DNA of 64,000 nucleotides from contig NZ_AJYQ02000001.1 in NCBI RefSeq assembly GCF_000287055.2, positions 1-64,000 on the forward strand. The letters are read 5' to 3'. Below, one piece after another: positions 1 through 9,008 of this stretch; within the stretch, counting starts at the first letter, position 1, and each line of letters opens with the position of its first letter. Below the pieces are notes generated by a model. That model made no database searches. It had not been told where the DNA came from and worked only from the letters and a program-made list of their open reading frames with translations. The stretch is from Vibrio genomosp. F10 str. ZF-129 (GTDB taxonomy: Bacteria; Pseudomonadota; Gammaproteobacteria; Enterobacterales; Vibrionaceae). The translations under genes and the position numbers were made by a program.

Positions 1-117
1 CAATCAAAAATTCTAACGCCGTTATCGAGTGTTTTAACCCGCTAGGGTGAACAGTTATTTACTACGATTGGTATTATTCTATGATTTTTATCATACGGTG
101 AATGTAAGAGAGGGAAA

Positions 118-1005
118 ATGGTTAAATGGCAAGGAGTGCTTCTTGGGCTGTCACTGGCCACACTGACATGTTTCGCTAATGCTATCGAGGCAACCGAAGC
201 GACCGAAGTAACCCCATGGGAATCAAAGCGTTCACCATCCTCCCATCCAACGGAATCCATAGGGAGTTACTCTAATGGTTGTCTAGCAGGGGCTAAAGCA
301 CTTCCTCTCGAAGGGACCGGTTATCAGGTTTTACGTCGTGACCGAGGTCGTTATTACGGACACCCGAATACCATTCATTTTGCTCAAACTCTCGCTGCTC
401 AGTCAAAGCGAAATCTCAATAGTGGTATTTTAATTGGCGACATATCCTTACCACAAGGCGGTCGTTTTTCGAGTGGACATTCTAGCCATCAAACGGGTTT
501 GGATATCGATATATGGCTGCGCTTTGCCGATGCTCCTTTGTCAGCATCGCAGTTAGCCAAACCTACACCGTTAAGTGTGGTGGATATCAAACATTACCAG
601 TTGACTCAATCGCATTGGGATCCTCGTCATTTTGAGCTGATAAAAATGGCAGCCAGTGATGATCAGGTAGCGCGAATCTTTGTACACCCTGTGATTAAAC
701 AGACCTTGTGTGACAGCGAGCAGAGCATCGAACGTGCTTGGCTGCGGAAAGTTCGCCCTTGGTGGGGCCATCACTACCATATGCATGTTCGCTTGAAATG
801 CCCGAAAGGGAATCCCTCTTGCCTACCTCAAAAAGAACCGCCAAAAGGCGATGGTTGCGGTGCGGAACTGGCGAGTTGGAAGCCGAAACCGCAAGCTTCA
901 CAGCCCAAGGTTTCCATGAACAAACCGAAAGAAAAGGCGAAATCGAATAAAAAACGCCTTAAACCGATGCCGGAACAATGCTTAACCCTTCTAAAAAACC
1001 AGTGA
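118..1005 (+). CDS. mepA: Penicillin-insensitive murein endopeptidase MepA
   Basis: Periplasmic LAS-type metallopeptidase that cuts peptide cross-links (D-Ala-mDAP) in peptidoglycan and helps open the wall for growth. The 295-residue product starts with a hydrophobic signal peptide (about residues 1-22, ending near FANA). The zinc-site motifs are visible: SSGHSSHQTGLDID (about 118-131) and the C-terminal WGHHYHMHVR (about 218-227), which match the ligand histidines and aspartate of the MepA family. A lysine- and proline-rich tail follows (about 240-285). The ATG at 118 is preceded by AGAGAGGG at the expected distance. It stands alone, with 300 bp of AT-rich DNA before the next gene. Family assignment is firm; its regulation cannot be seen. 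Confidence 0.95.
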   Translation: MVKWQGVLLGLSLATLTCFANAIEATEATEVTPWESKRSPSSHPTESIGSYSNGCLAGAKALPLEGTGYQVLRRDRGRYYGHPNTIHFAQTLAAQSKRNLNSGILIGDISLPQGGRFSSGHSSHQTGLDIDIWLRFADAPLSASQLAKPTPLSVVDIKHYQLTQSHWDPRHFELIKMAASDDQVARIFVHPVIKQTLCDSEQSIERAWLRKVRPWWGHHYHMHVRLKCPKGNPSCLPQKEPPKGDGCGAELASWKPKPQASQPKVSMNKPKEKAKSNKKRLKPMPEQCLTLLKNQ

Positions 1006-1312
1006 CTTTCTGTTTTTAAATAGGTAAAAATGTTAATTTTGTGTAACTTAATTTCATTTTTGCCGATACTTCTCTAAGGTTAAACCGAATTGGTATTTAA
1101 CCTACCATTTTTATTACAAAATACAGTAACTTATTAAATTTTAGATACATATCGTTGTATTTTGATACGATTATCTTAGTCCTTTTCTCTTCTAAAGTTG
1201 ATATAAATCAATTTTACAGTGTGCTTGATTGATCTAATTCGCTCCTTTGAACGTAATTAAATTACATCATCAACGCGCTCATCCGAGCGAAAAGAATGTT
1301 TGAGGACAAAAG
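1006..1312. other. mepA-cioA intergenic region
   Basis: AT-rich spacer of 307 bp without a convincing ORF. Its 3' half carries the FNR-like site and presumed promoter of the bd oxidase operon. I see no clear terminator for mepA. Confidence 0.6.
1198..1211 (+). promoter_or_regulatory. FNR-type box in the cioAB promoter
   Basis: TTGATATAAATCAA is a perfect match to the FNR consensus TTGAT-N4-ATCAA. A -10 candidate TCTAAT lies at 1233-1238, so the site centre falls about 41 bp upstream of the presumed start near 1245. That is the class II activator position. The oxidase downstream makes oxygen control plausible. The site is seen in the sequence; FNR binding is inferred. Confidence 0.7.
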
Positions 1313-2650
1313 ATGTTAGATACCCTCATGTTGTCGCGGATCCAATTCGCAACCAATATTAGCTTCCATATACTCTTTCCAACCATCACCATTGCATTAG
1401 CATGGATGCTGGTTTTCTTTAAGTGGCGATATAATCGCAGCCAGGCGCCAGTTTGGCTTGATGTGTATTACTTCTGGGTCAAGATTTTTGCGCTGACTTT
1501 CGCGCTTGGTGTGGTTTCAGGCATTACCATGAGCTTCCAGTTTGGCACCAATTGGCCAGGATTTATGGAGCGCGTCGGCAATGTTGCGGGTCCTCTGCTT
1601 GGCTATGAAGTGATGACCGCCTTTTTTATGGAAGCGACCTTTCTTGGGGTGATGCTGTTTGGTCGCGGTCGAGTGCCGGATTGGTTTCACACCTTAGCGA
1701 CCGTTTTGGTTGCTATCGGGACCAGTATGTCGGCTTTTTGGATATTGGTGCTCAACAGCTGGATGCACACACCGAGTGGTTATGAAGTGATCGATGGTAT
1801 CGTTCATGTCACGAGCTGGAAAGAAGTGATTCTAAACCCATCCTTGCCTTATCGATTGGCGCATACCTTATTGGCATCGGCACTCACAGCGAGCTTTTTG
1901 ATCGCGGGGATCTCGGCTTACCAAGCGATCAAACAACCGGGTCATCGGGCTGCGAAGTTGGGCTTAAAGGTCGCGCTATTTTCGGCTGCGGGGTTTATTC
2001 CACTGCAAATTTTCGTTGGTGATCTGCATGGCTTAAACACATTAGAGCATCAACCGGCTAAAATTGCGGCGATGGAAGGTGTTTGGGAAACCGAGCAAGG
2101 TGCACCACTTCTGTTGTTCGCATGGCCAAATGAAGAGACTCGCAGCAATGACTTTGAGGTTGGTATCCCTAATCTCGCCAGTCTCATTCTAACCCACGAT
2201 ATGAATGGTGAAATTGTCGGGCTTAACCAGTTTGCTCCTGACCACCCACCGGTCAAACCACTTTTCTTTGGTTTTCGAGTCATGGTCGGAATGGGAGTAT
2301 TGATGTTACTGGTGAGTTGGTATGGTGCGCTGCGCCTTACTCGCGGTAAAACATTACCCAAGCCTTATTTGTATACCATGGTGGCAATGACATTCTCTGG
2401 GTGGGTGGCGACATTAGCAGGCTGGTACGTTACCGAAATAGGCCGACAACCATGGTTAGTGAGTGGCGTGTTGCGGACATCAGAGGCGGTGACCACAGTA
2501 CCAAGCAGTAGTGTCATGATCTCGCTGTTTATGTACTTAACGATCTATGCGGTCTTGCTAGTGGCGTACATTCACACGTTATTCTATTTAGCGCGTAAAG
2601 ACATCGCCGCACACGAGGCGCCATCAAAAGAGCAAGAGGTCGTATCATGA
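1313..2650 (+). CDS. cioA: Cytochrome bd-type (cyanide-insensitive-like) ubiquinol oxidase subunit I
   Basis: Haem-bearing subunit of a bd-family terminal oxidase in the inner membrane, which oxidises quinol and reduces O2 to water without pumping protons. The 445-residue product has the many membrane segments of the family, the N-terminal haem-ligand histidine context NISFHILFPT, a second conserved histidine in RLAHTLLAS, and the GRQPW signature (about 384). The quinol loop after GDLHGLNTLEHQPAK is short, which explains the length (E. coli CydA is about 520 residues) and points to the CIO/short-Q-loop subfamily. The start follows GAGGA by about 7 nt. The stop overlaps the start of subunit II (ATGA), so the two are translationally coupled. 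Confidence 0.92.
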   Translation: MLDTLMLSRIQFATNISFHILFPTITIALAWMLVFFKWRYNRSQAPVWLDVYYFWVKIFALTFALGVVSGITMSFQFGTNWPGFMERVGNVAGPLLGYEVMTAFFMEATFLGVMLFGRGRVPDWFHTLATVLVAIGTSMSAFWILVLNSWMHTPSGYEVIDGIVHVTSWKEVILNPSLPYRLAHTLLASALTASFLIAGISAYQAIKQPGHRAAKLGLKVALFSAAGFIPLQIFVGDLHGLNTLEHQPAKIAAMEGVWETEQGAPLLLFAWPNEETRSNDFEVGIPNLASLILTHDMNGEIVGLNQFAPDHPPVKPLFFGFRVMVGMGVLMLLVSWYGALRLTRGKTLPKPYLYTMVAMTFSGWVATLAGWYVTEIGRQPWLVSGVLRTSEAVTTVPSSSVMISLFMYLTIYAVLLVAYIHTLFYLARKDIAAHEAPSKEQEVVS

Positions 2651-3639
2651 TCAACCATTTACCAGAAATTTACTTACTGTTGCTCGGTTTTTCAGTGTTT
2701 ATGTACGCAGTGCTGGATGGCTATGATTTGGGTGTCGGTATTCTGTTGCCAAGTAATAACGAACAACAGCGAGACCGAATGATCGCATCCATTGGTCCCT
2801 TTTGGGATGCGAATGAAACCTGGCTAGTTTTGGCCGTTGGGATTCTGCTAATTGCTTTTCCTAGTGCTCATAGCTTGATATTGACTGAGCTTTACCTTCC
2901 AACCGCGGTCATGCTTATCGCATTGATCATGCGTGGTGTTGCGTTCGATTTTCGAGCCAAAGCCCTTTCGGATCACAAAGAGCGATGGGACTGGTGTTTT
3001 AGGATCGGTTCATTGGTTGCGTCTCTGACACAGGGTTATATGGTTGGTCGTTACATTATGGGATTTGAAGACTCGTCCGAAGCGATAGGCTTTGCGCTAT
3101 TGAGTAGCTTATGTGTGACAGCGGCTTATGTATATATTGGTGGGGCATGGCTGGTACTGAAAACCGAAGGTAAGTTGCAAATACGAGCGGCACACTGGTC
3201 GAGACGGGCTGGTTGGGTAGCCGCGTTGGGTATTTTGGTGGTCAGTGTGGTGAACCCTATCGTTAACGAACAAGTAGCGCTGCGTTGGTTTAGTTTCCCT
3301 GAAATGCTGTTGTTGGCACCGATTCCCATGATCGTTTTAGCGACTATATTCTTAGTCGATCGCTATCTTCGTCAGGTACCGATGGCCGATGATATCGGTG
3401 TCCGCTGGCCATTTTTTGGCGTGACGGTGATTTTTGCATTAAGCTTTTTGGGGCTCGCGTATAGCTTCTTTCCGGAAGTGGTACCGGGTCTGATGACGGC
3501 GCAGGAATCCGCTTCTTCCCCTGCGACGCTGCTGATTGTTGGTTATGGCGCCATGTTCGTGATGCCGATGATTTTGCTCTATACCTTTGCGGTTTATCGC
3601 ATTTTTAAAGGCAAAGCGACCGAACTGAGTTATAAATAG
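2647..3639 (+). CDS. cioB: Cytochrome bd-type ubiquinol oxidase subunit II
   Basis: Second integral membrane subunit of the bd-type oxidase, which forms a heterodimer with subunit I. It has 330 residues, about the usual length for CydB/CioB, and typical family segments such as MYAVLDGYDLGVGILLP (about 19-35) and GPFWDANETWLV (about 50-61). It overlaps the preceding gene by 4 nt in an ATGA junction, and a bidirectional terminator lies about 150 bp downstream. No cydX-like small subunit is evident after it, as is common in CIO-type operons. Confidence 0.92.
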   Translation: MINHLPEIYLLLLGFSVFMYAVLDGYDLGVGILLPSNNEQQRDRMIASIGPFWDANETWLVLAVGILLIAFPSAHSLILTELYLPTAVMLIALIMRGVAFDFRAKALSDHKERWDWCFRIGSLVASLTQGYMVGRYIMGFEDSSEAIGFALLSSLCVTAAYVYIGGAWLVLKTEGKLQIRAAHWSRRAGWVAALGILVVSVVNPIVNEQVALRWFSFPEMLLLAPIPMIVLATIFLVDRYLRQVPMADDIGVRWPFFGVTVIFALSFLGLAYSFFPEVVPGLMTAQESASSPATLLIVGYGAMFVMPMILLYTFAVYRIFKGKATELSYK

Positions 3640-3788
3640 CGGTAACAATAACTAGGCGTCATACTTCTCACCGCGCCTAAAACGATTTTATCTCGAACAA
3701 AATTTAACCGAGAAAGATCAACACGCCCTAGCATTAAAAATGAATGGTGTCAGTCATCAATCACGCCAAAAGTGATGAGTAAAGAAAC

Positions 3789-3819
3789 AAAAACGCCGCT
3801 TCAATTAAGCGGCGTTTTT
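3789..3819. terminator. Bidirectional rho-independent terminator between cioB and yfhL
   Basis: AAAAACGCCGCTT and AAGCGGCGTTTTT form a 13-bp stem with a 5-nt loop, with A and T runs on the two sides. It can serve both the plus-strand oxidase operon and the minus-strand yfhL, whose stop codon abuts it. Confidence 0.9.
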
Positions 3820-4074
3820 TTAGGCTAGACCTTGAATGGTGACGAATTTTTCTAGGAGCTCATCGTCAGTTTCAATGTGGTTTGGGTCAGTGATAATGCA
3901 CTTGGTAATAGGACAAACCGACTGGCAGGTTGGTTTGTCATAATGCCCTTTACATTCGGTACATAGATCAGGGTCAATCTCAAAGATCGACTCGCCCATA
4001 TAAATAGCACCATTAGGGCATTCTGGGTCACACATGTCGCAGTTAATGCATTTATCAGTGATCAATAAAGCCAT
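3820..4074 (-). CDS. yfhL: YfhL-family 2x[4Fe-4S] ferredoxin
   Basis: Small cytosolic ferredoxin of 84 residues. Two cluster motifs are visible: CINCDMCDPECP (about 9-20) and CTECKGHYDKPTCQSVCP (about 38-55). The longer spacing in the second is characteristic of the YfhL/Allochromatium-type ferredoxins. It starts 2 nt after the stop of trhP on the same strand, so the two are almost certainly one operon. Ferredoxins of this type have been linked to U32-family RNA hydroxylases, and the gene order supports electron delivery to TrhP; this partnership is an inference. Confidence 0.93.
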   Translation of the reverse strand: MALLITDKCINCDMCDPECPNGAIYMGESIFEIDPDLCTECKGHYDKPTCQSVCPITKCIITDPNHIETDDELLEKFVTIQGLA

Positions 4075-4076
4075 GG

Positions 4077-5495
4077 TTATTTTCCAGTTGGGTTACGGGT
4101 ATCCTGACCTGAGTTTAAATTACGCATCAACAGTCCGAAAGATAAATCCAACTCTTCAGGAACTGGAATGAAGACGAAGTGACCGTTACCTTTCGCATCA
4201 TCAACTGCTTGTGACTTACGGTTTTCCATCGTTTCAAGGGTGAAAACAACGTTACCATTTGGTGTCATAAGCTCCAGGCTGTCGCCCACTAGGAATTTGT
4301 TTTTCACTTCCACTTCCGCTAAATCGCCACGACGTTGACCGGTGAATTCGCCAACAAACTGCTGTGCATCAGAAACCGAGTAACCGTAGTCATAATTCTG
4401 GTAAGTATCGTGCGTATGACGACGCAGGAAGCCTTCGGTATAGCCACGGTGCGCTAGGCTTTCTAGTGTGCCCATTAGGCTTTCATCGAAAGGTTTGCCT
4501 GCAACAGCATCGTCAATCGCTTTACGATAAACCTGGGCAGTACGAGCACAGTAGTAGAACGATTTAGTACGACCTTCAATCTTCAATGAGTGTACGCCCA
4601 TTTTAGTGAGGCGTTCTACGTGTTGAATCGCACGAAGATCTTTCGAGTTCATGATGTACGTACCATGCTCATCTTCGTATGCGGCCATTTTCTCTTCAGG
4701 GCGGTGCGCTTCTGAAAGCAGAACAACGTCATCAGTTGGTTTACCAAGACCAAGGGTATTATCTGGGCGTTCGTCTTGAACTTCGATTGCTTGACCTTCT
4801 TTACCTTGAGAGTCCGTCGCTGGATCGAACTTTTCAACAATATCGCCTGTATCGTTCTCTTTGCCTTCTTCGACTTTGTATTCCCAACGGCAAGCGTTAG
4901 TGCAAGTTCCTTGGTTTGGATCGCGCTTGTTGATGTAGCCAGAAAGCAAACAACGACCGGAATACGCCATGCAAAGTGCGCCATGAACGAAAATTTCGAG
5001 TTCCGTTTCTGGGCAGTGCTCTCGAATTTCTTCAATTTCCTCTAGAGAAAGTTCACGAGAAAGAATCACACGCTCAACACCTTGAGTTGACCAAAACTTA
5101 ACGGTTGCCCAGTTCACTGCGTTTGCTTGAACTGAAAGGTGAATCGCCATGTCAGGAAACGCTTCACGAACCATCATGATAAGACCAGGGTCAGACATGA
5201 TTAACGCGTCAGGGCCCATTTCAACCACAGGTTTCAGGTCGCGAATAAAGGTTTTTAGCTTTGAATTATGCGGTTGGATATTACATACCACATAGAGCTT
5301 TTTACCTTGAGCATGCGCTTCATCGATGCCAATTTTCAGGTTTTCATGGTTGAATTCGTTGTTACGGACACGAAGGCTATAGCGAGGTTGGCCCGCGTAA
5401 ACTGCATCGGCGCCATAAGCAAAGGCATAACGCATGTTTTTAAGGCTACCAGCAGGTGATAGTAGCTCGGGTACAAAAGGAGTATTGGTTGTCAT
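4077..5495 (-). CDS. trhP: U32-family tRNA hydroxylation protein TrhP (YegQ)
   Basis: Member of peptidase family U32, orthologous in appearance to E. coli YegQ/TrhP, which is needed for prephenate-dependent 5-hydroxylation of uridine-34 in tRNA. Segments LLSPAGSLKNMRYAFAYGAD (about 12-31) and VHGALCMAYSGRCLLSGY (about 169-186) are U32 signatures. The cysteines there and in GTCTNACRWEY probably bind an iron-sulfur cluster. At 472 residues it is slightly longer than E. coli YegQ, owing to an acidic stretch at about 207-245. It is the first gene of an operon with yfhL. Confidence 0.92.
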   Translation of the reverse strand: MTTNTPFVPELLSPAGSLKNMRYAFAYGADAVYAGQPRYSLRVRNNEFNHENLKIGIDEAHAQGKKLYVVCNIQPHNSKLKTFIRDLKPVVEMGPDALIMSDPGLIMMVREAFPDMAIHLSVQANAVNWATVKFWSTQGVERVILSRELSLEEIEEIREHCPETELEIFVHGALCMAYSGRCLLSGYINKRDPNQGTCTNACRWEYKVEEGKENDTGDIVEKFDPATDSQGKEGQAIEVQDERPDNTLGLGKPTDDVVLLSEAHRPEEKMAAYEDEHGTYIMNSKDLRAIQHVERLTKMGVHSLKIEGRTKSFYYCARTAQVYRKAIDDAVAGKPFDESLMGTLESLAHRGYTEGFLRRHTHDTYQNYDYGYSVSDAQQFVGEFTGQRRGDLAEVEVKNKFLVGDSLELMTPNGNVVFTLETMENRKSQAVDDAKGNGHFVFIPVPEELDLSFGLLMRNLNSGQDTRNPTGK

Positions 5496-5588
5496 TGCGT
5501 CTTTCTCTAGTCTGATCTCAAGTCAGGTTACTGCCACCAAGTGGAAGTAAAGGGGCGCGAATTTTACGCTAAAATGAGCTAAATGACT

Positions 5589-5613
5589 AGAAAAAACCCT
5601 TCACAAGGAAGGG
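5589..5613 (-). terminator. rdgC terminator
   Basis: On the minus strand a CCCTTC stem, 5-nt loop and GAAGGG are followed by six Ts. It lies about 30 bp beyond the rdgC stop codon. Confidence 0.8.
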
Positions 5614-5640
5614 CTATTAGGGTTTAGTTTCAGTATGAAC

Positions 5641-6555
5641 TTACGCTTCTGCGTGAGGCAATCCACCTAAAGATTCATATAAATTAGGTAAGAAAGCACT
5701 CAATTCACCACACATCAGTGAGAAATCAGCATCGAAACGAGCCGCTTGATCTTCGCGAGGAATGTCTTCGTTTTGATCTTTTAAGTCATCTGAGAATTTC
5801 AGGCGTTTGATACTGCCGTCTTCTGCCAACAAAAATTCAATACGTTCTTGCCAATCAAGTGCCAGTTTTGTCACGACTTTATCAGCTTCGATATGATGTT
5901 GAATCTCGTCTGCACTGAGCTCTTGTTTCTTACAGCGAATGATTCCGCCGTCTTCTAATACCGATTTAAGCTCCGCTTCATCTAATAAAGTGATGCCTTG
6001 CGGGGTATTCCCCGTTTTTACCCATTCCGTTAACGTTGTTTCAACGGCTTGTTCTGGAATAGCAGGAATGACAGGTAAACTGCCCATGGTTTTACGCAGC
6101 AGCGCTAAGACATCTTCGGCTTTTTTGTAGCTGCTCGCATCCACCAGGATAAACCCTTCTTTTGGTAGAATAAGTACGAACGTGTGGTTGCTGCGGCTAA
6201 ATGCTCTCGGAAGAAGATCAATGATGATGTCTTCTTTAAGGTTGTCTTTTTCTGATTTTTTAAGAGGGCGACCTTCAGCGGTTTCCATTGTTTCTATTTT
6301 TGTATTCAGTGACTCTTTGATCACCGAAGCAGGAAGCATTTTTTCTTCTCTTTTCGCACAGATCAGAATGCGGTTTTCAGACACATGGGTCATCATATCG
6401 CCGTGTCTCCCCATTGCCGTCACCCAGCCAAATTTTTGCTTATCCTGACTGCCGCACGGCGTAAAACGGAATTCTTCAAGTTGCTTCTCTAGCTGGTCAG
6501 CATTGAATTCAATATCGCGATTGAAGCGATAAACCAGACAGTTTTTAAACCACAT
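5641..6555 (-). CDS. rdgC: Recombination-associated protein RdgC
   Basis: DNA-binding, ring-forming nucleoid-associated protein that modulates RecA activity. The 304-residue length matches the family. The N-terminus [11 protein letters not shown] and later segments ([27 protein letters not shown]) are typical of RdgC. It is transcribed alone on the minus strand, divergent from phoB, with its own terminator. I saw no LexA box in its upstream region. Confidence 0.95.
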   Translation of the reverse strand: MWFKNCLVYRFNRDIEFNADQLEKQLEEFRFTPCGSQDKQKFGWVTAMGRHGDMMTHVSENRILICAKREEKMLPASVIKESLNTKIETMETAEGRPLKKSEKDNLKEDIIIDLLPRAFSRSNHTFVLILPKEGFILVDASSYKKAEDVLALLRKTMGSLPVIPAIPEQAVETTLTEWVKTGNTPQGITLLDEAELKSVLEDGGIIRCKKQELSADEIQHHIEADKVVTKLALDWQERIEFLLAEDGSIKRLKFSDDLKDQNEDIPREDQAARFDADFSLMCGELSAFLPNLYESLGGLPHAEA

Positions 6556-6879
6556 ATTTTTTCTCTAGGCAGGAATTGAGTCGGTCATAATAGGCAATTT
6601 TTTATAAGTTGTCTTAGTCTGTGTGCAAAAAACTTTACCTAACAGGGACTAATTTTTTCTTAGCCGGCATCAATCTTCCCTTAAGAGACAGCGAGAGAAT
6701 GATTACGTGTAAATGGAAGCCCAATGTTTGAATGCGCTCTACATATATGAACATCGGGCGAAAGTTATATGAAAATTTGTTTTCAAAGGTCACAAAAGTG
6801 TCATAATTACTGGTAATAATGCCTACAGTTGCAAAGGGATAGACCCTCGCGTTAATTTCATACACAAGGTTATTTAATT
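6556..6879. other. rdgC-phoB divergent intergenic region
   Basis: Spacer of 324 bp holding both divergent promoters. The phoB side contains a clear Pho box. A 76-codon minus-strand reading frame crosses the region but runs through the Pho box and has no family resemblance, so I do not call it. Confidence 0.6.
6788..6809 (+). promoter_or_regulatory. Pho box upstream of phoB
   Basis: GGTCACAAAAG and TGTCATAATTA are two adjacent 11-bp direct repeats matching the PhoB site pattern (TGTCAYA plus an AT-rich spacer). A -10 candidate TAATAAT begins at 6814. This indicates autoregulation of phoBR by PhoB-phosphate at phosphate starvation. Confidence 0.8.
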
Positions 6880-7569
6880 ATGTCTAGAAGGATTCTAGTT
6901 GTTGAAGATGAAGCACCGATTCGTGAAATGCTGTGCTTTGTTCTTGAGCAGAAAGGTTACCAAGCGGTAGAAGCGGAAGATTATGATACTGCTGTGGTGA
7001 AGCTGGCAGAACCCTTTCCCGATCTTGTTCTTTTAGATTGGATGCTGCCTGGTGGTAGCGGTATCAATTTTATTAAACATATGAAGCGCGAAGAACTGAC
7101 TCGTAATATTCCTGTTGTGATGCTCACGGCTCGTGGTGAGGAAGAAGACAAAGTTCGCGGCCTTGAAGTCGGAGCTGATGATTACATTACTAAACCGTTT
7201 TCACCAAAAGAGTTGGTCGCGAGACTCAAGGCTGTGATCCGTCGTGTTACTCCCACGGCACTTGAAGACGTTATCGATGTTCAAGGGTTGCGACTTGACC
7301 CGGTTTCCCACCGCGTAATGGCTGGTGATTCGCCGCTGGATATGGGGCCTACCGAATTTAAGATGTTGCATTTCTTTATGACTCATCAAGAGCGCGTTTA
7401 TAGCCGAGAACAGCTGCTTAATAACGTTTGGGGCACCAATGTTTACGTTGAAGACCGTACGGTGGACGTTCATATTCGTCGACTGCGAAAAGCATTAGAG
7501 AATGCTGGACATGATAAATTAATTCAAACGGTTCGAGGAGCAGGCTACCGCTTCTCAACCAAAGCTTAG
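6880..7569 (+). CDS. phoB: Phosphate regulon response regulator PhoB
   Basis: OmpR-class transcription factor of 229 residues. The receiver domain (about 1-120) has the acidic pocket VVEDE at its N-terminus, the phosphoacceptor Asp53 in LLDWMLPGG, and Lys in [11 protein letters not shown] winged-helix DNA-binding domain follows, with [14 protein letters not shown] and GAGYRF near the C-terminus. Its gene follows a Pho box and precedes phoR by 84 bp, so identification as PhoB rather than another OmpR-type regulator is secure. Confidence 0.97.
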   Translation: MSRRILVVEDEAPIREMLCFVLEQKGYQAVEAEDYDTAVVKLAEPFPDLVLLDWMLPGGSGINFIKHMKREELTRNIPVVMLTARGEEEDKVRGLEVGADDYITKPFSPKELVARLKAVIRRVTPTALEDVIDVQGLRLDPVSHRVMAGDSPLDMGPTEFKMLHFFMTHQERVYSREQLLNNVWGTNVYVEDRTVDVHIRRLRKALENAGHDKLIQTVRGAGYRFSTKA

Positions 7570-7653
7570 TATGTATAAGCTTAGTATTTAAATGATTAAG
7601 GCTTTAGGCCAATGATGAGCTTGGAGCCAAAGGACGGTTGTCCGAGGATATAA

Positions 7654-8955
7654 ATGGTTGAAAAATTAACCTGGAAAAGGCTAGCTTGGGAGCTGGCTTT
7701 TTTTTACACCCCGTGGGTTTTGGTCGGGTGGATATTTGGATATATGCCGTGGTTGCTATTAGCTGCTACGGTTTTGCAGCTTTTGTGGCACCTTCATAAT
7801 CAAATGAGGCTGTCTGCATGGTTGTGGGATGAAAAACGACTGACGCCACCGTCTGGCAGTGGTAACTGGGAATCGCTGTTTAATGGCATTTATCGCTTGC
7901 AACAGCGTCAACGAAAAAAACGCAAAGAACTGACGAATTTGATTCGACGTTTCCGTAATGGTGCTGAGTCACTGCCCGATGCGGTTGTAGTCTTTCGTGG
8001 TGAAGGTAATATCGTTTGGTGTAATAAACTCGCTCAACATTTGTTAGGCTTCAAGTGGCCCGATGATTCAGGGCAACCCATCTCTAATCTTATTCGTACT
8101 CCAGACTTTATTAAATATCTGAACAAACAAGACTTTTCTGAACCATTGGAGATGTGCTCGCCATTAAATGTTGAGCGCATGCTTGAGCTTCGTATCGTGC
8201 CTTATACAGAAGGTGAGCATTTGATGGTGGTACGTGATGTCACTCAGCTGAAACAGCTTGAAGGAATGCGCCGCAACTTCTTTGCTAATGTCTCCCATGA
8301 ATTACGTACACCTATGACGGTGCTGCGTGGCTACCTCGAAATGACTGAAGACCCAGATATGCTGGTGGGACCAATGTGGGGCAAGGCGCACGGTGTAATG
8401 ACCGAGCAGCTTAATCGTATGAACAGTCTCGTCAGCCAACTACTGACATTATCGAAGATAGAAGCTGCGCCGATGGATGATTTCGAAGAGGTCGTAGATG
8501 TTCCTGCGATGCTTGAAGTGCTCGAAAAAGAAGCCGCCAGTTTAAGTGGCGACGACGCTCATCAACTCGATTTTAAAGTGGATACTGAACTGCGAATCTA
8601 TGCTGATGAAGACCAAATTCGAAGTGCTATTTCTAATCTTGTTTACAACGCGGTGAAATACACAGAGCCTGGTGCTCTGATTAAAGTACGTTGGTTTAAA
8701 ACCGCTCAAGGGGCTTGCCTTGAAGTTGAAGACAGTGGTGATGGCATCGAACCTCAACATCTTCATCGTTTAACCGAGCGTTTTTATCGAGTCGATAAAG
8801 CCCGTTCGAGAGATACGGGAGGCAGTGGTTTAGGGCTTGCTATCGTGAAGCATGCACTCACTCACCATGATGCGCATTTAGAAATTCAAAGCGCCGTTGG
8901 TGTAGGCAGTAAGTTCTCGTTCACGTTGCCAAGTCGCTTGATAAAAGTCGATTGA
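7654..8955 (+). CDS. phoR: Phosphate regulon sensor histidine kinase PhoR
   Basis: Inner-membrane sensor kinase and phosphatase partner of PhoB, 433 residues. Two hydrophobic segments lie near the N-terminus (about 9-45), followed by a PAS-like region (about 105-195). The dimerisation/phosphoacceptor helix has [11 protein letters not shown] with His at about 215. The ATPase domain shows the N box ([12 protein letters not shown]), the DSGDGIEP motif and [12 protein letters not shown]. The start follows GAGGA. It signals with PhoU and the Pst transporter encoded directly downstream. Confidence 0.97.
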   Translation: MVEKLTWKRLAWELAFFYTPWVLVGWIFGYMPWLLLAATVLQLLWHLHNQMRLSAWLWDEKRLTPPSGSGNWESLFNGIYRLQQRQRKKRKELTNLIRRFRNGAESLPDAVVVFRGEGNIVWCNKLAQHLLGFKWPDDSGQPISNLIRTPDFIKYLNKQDFSEPLEMCSPLNVERMLELRIVPYTEGEHLMVVRDVTQLKQLEGMRRNFFANVSHELRTPMTVLRGYLEMTEDPDMLVGPMWGKAHGVMTEQLNRMNSLVSQLLTLSKIEAAPMDDFEEVVDVPAMLEVLEKEAASLSGDDAHQLDFKVDTELRIYADEDQIRSAISNLVYNAVKYTEPGALIKVRWFKTAQGACLEVEDSGDGIEPQHLHRLTERFYRVDKARSRDTGGSGLGLAIVKHALTHHDAHLEIQSAVGVGSKFSFTLPSRLIKVD

Positions 8956-9008
8956 TTGATATTGGTAGTGAGAAGTTAGCAGGAAAGTAAAAAGTTGATG
9001 GAGTAATA

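Noticed and set aside
4649..5035. 128-codon frame antisense-phase within trhP
   Set aside because: It lies in another frame of the same strand inside a well-conserved gene and shows no family features.
6635..6865. 76-codon minus-strand reading frame between rdgC and phoB
   Set aside because: It runs through the Pho box and phoB promoter, has no good ribosome-binding site and resembles no family.
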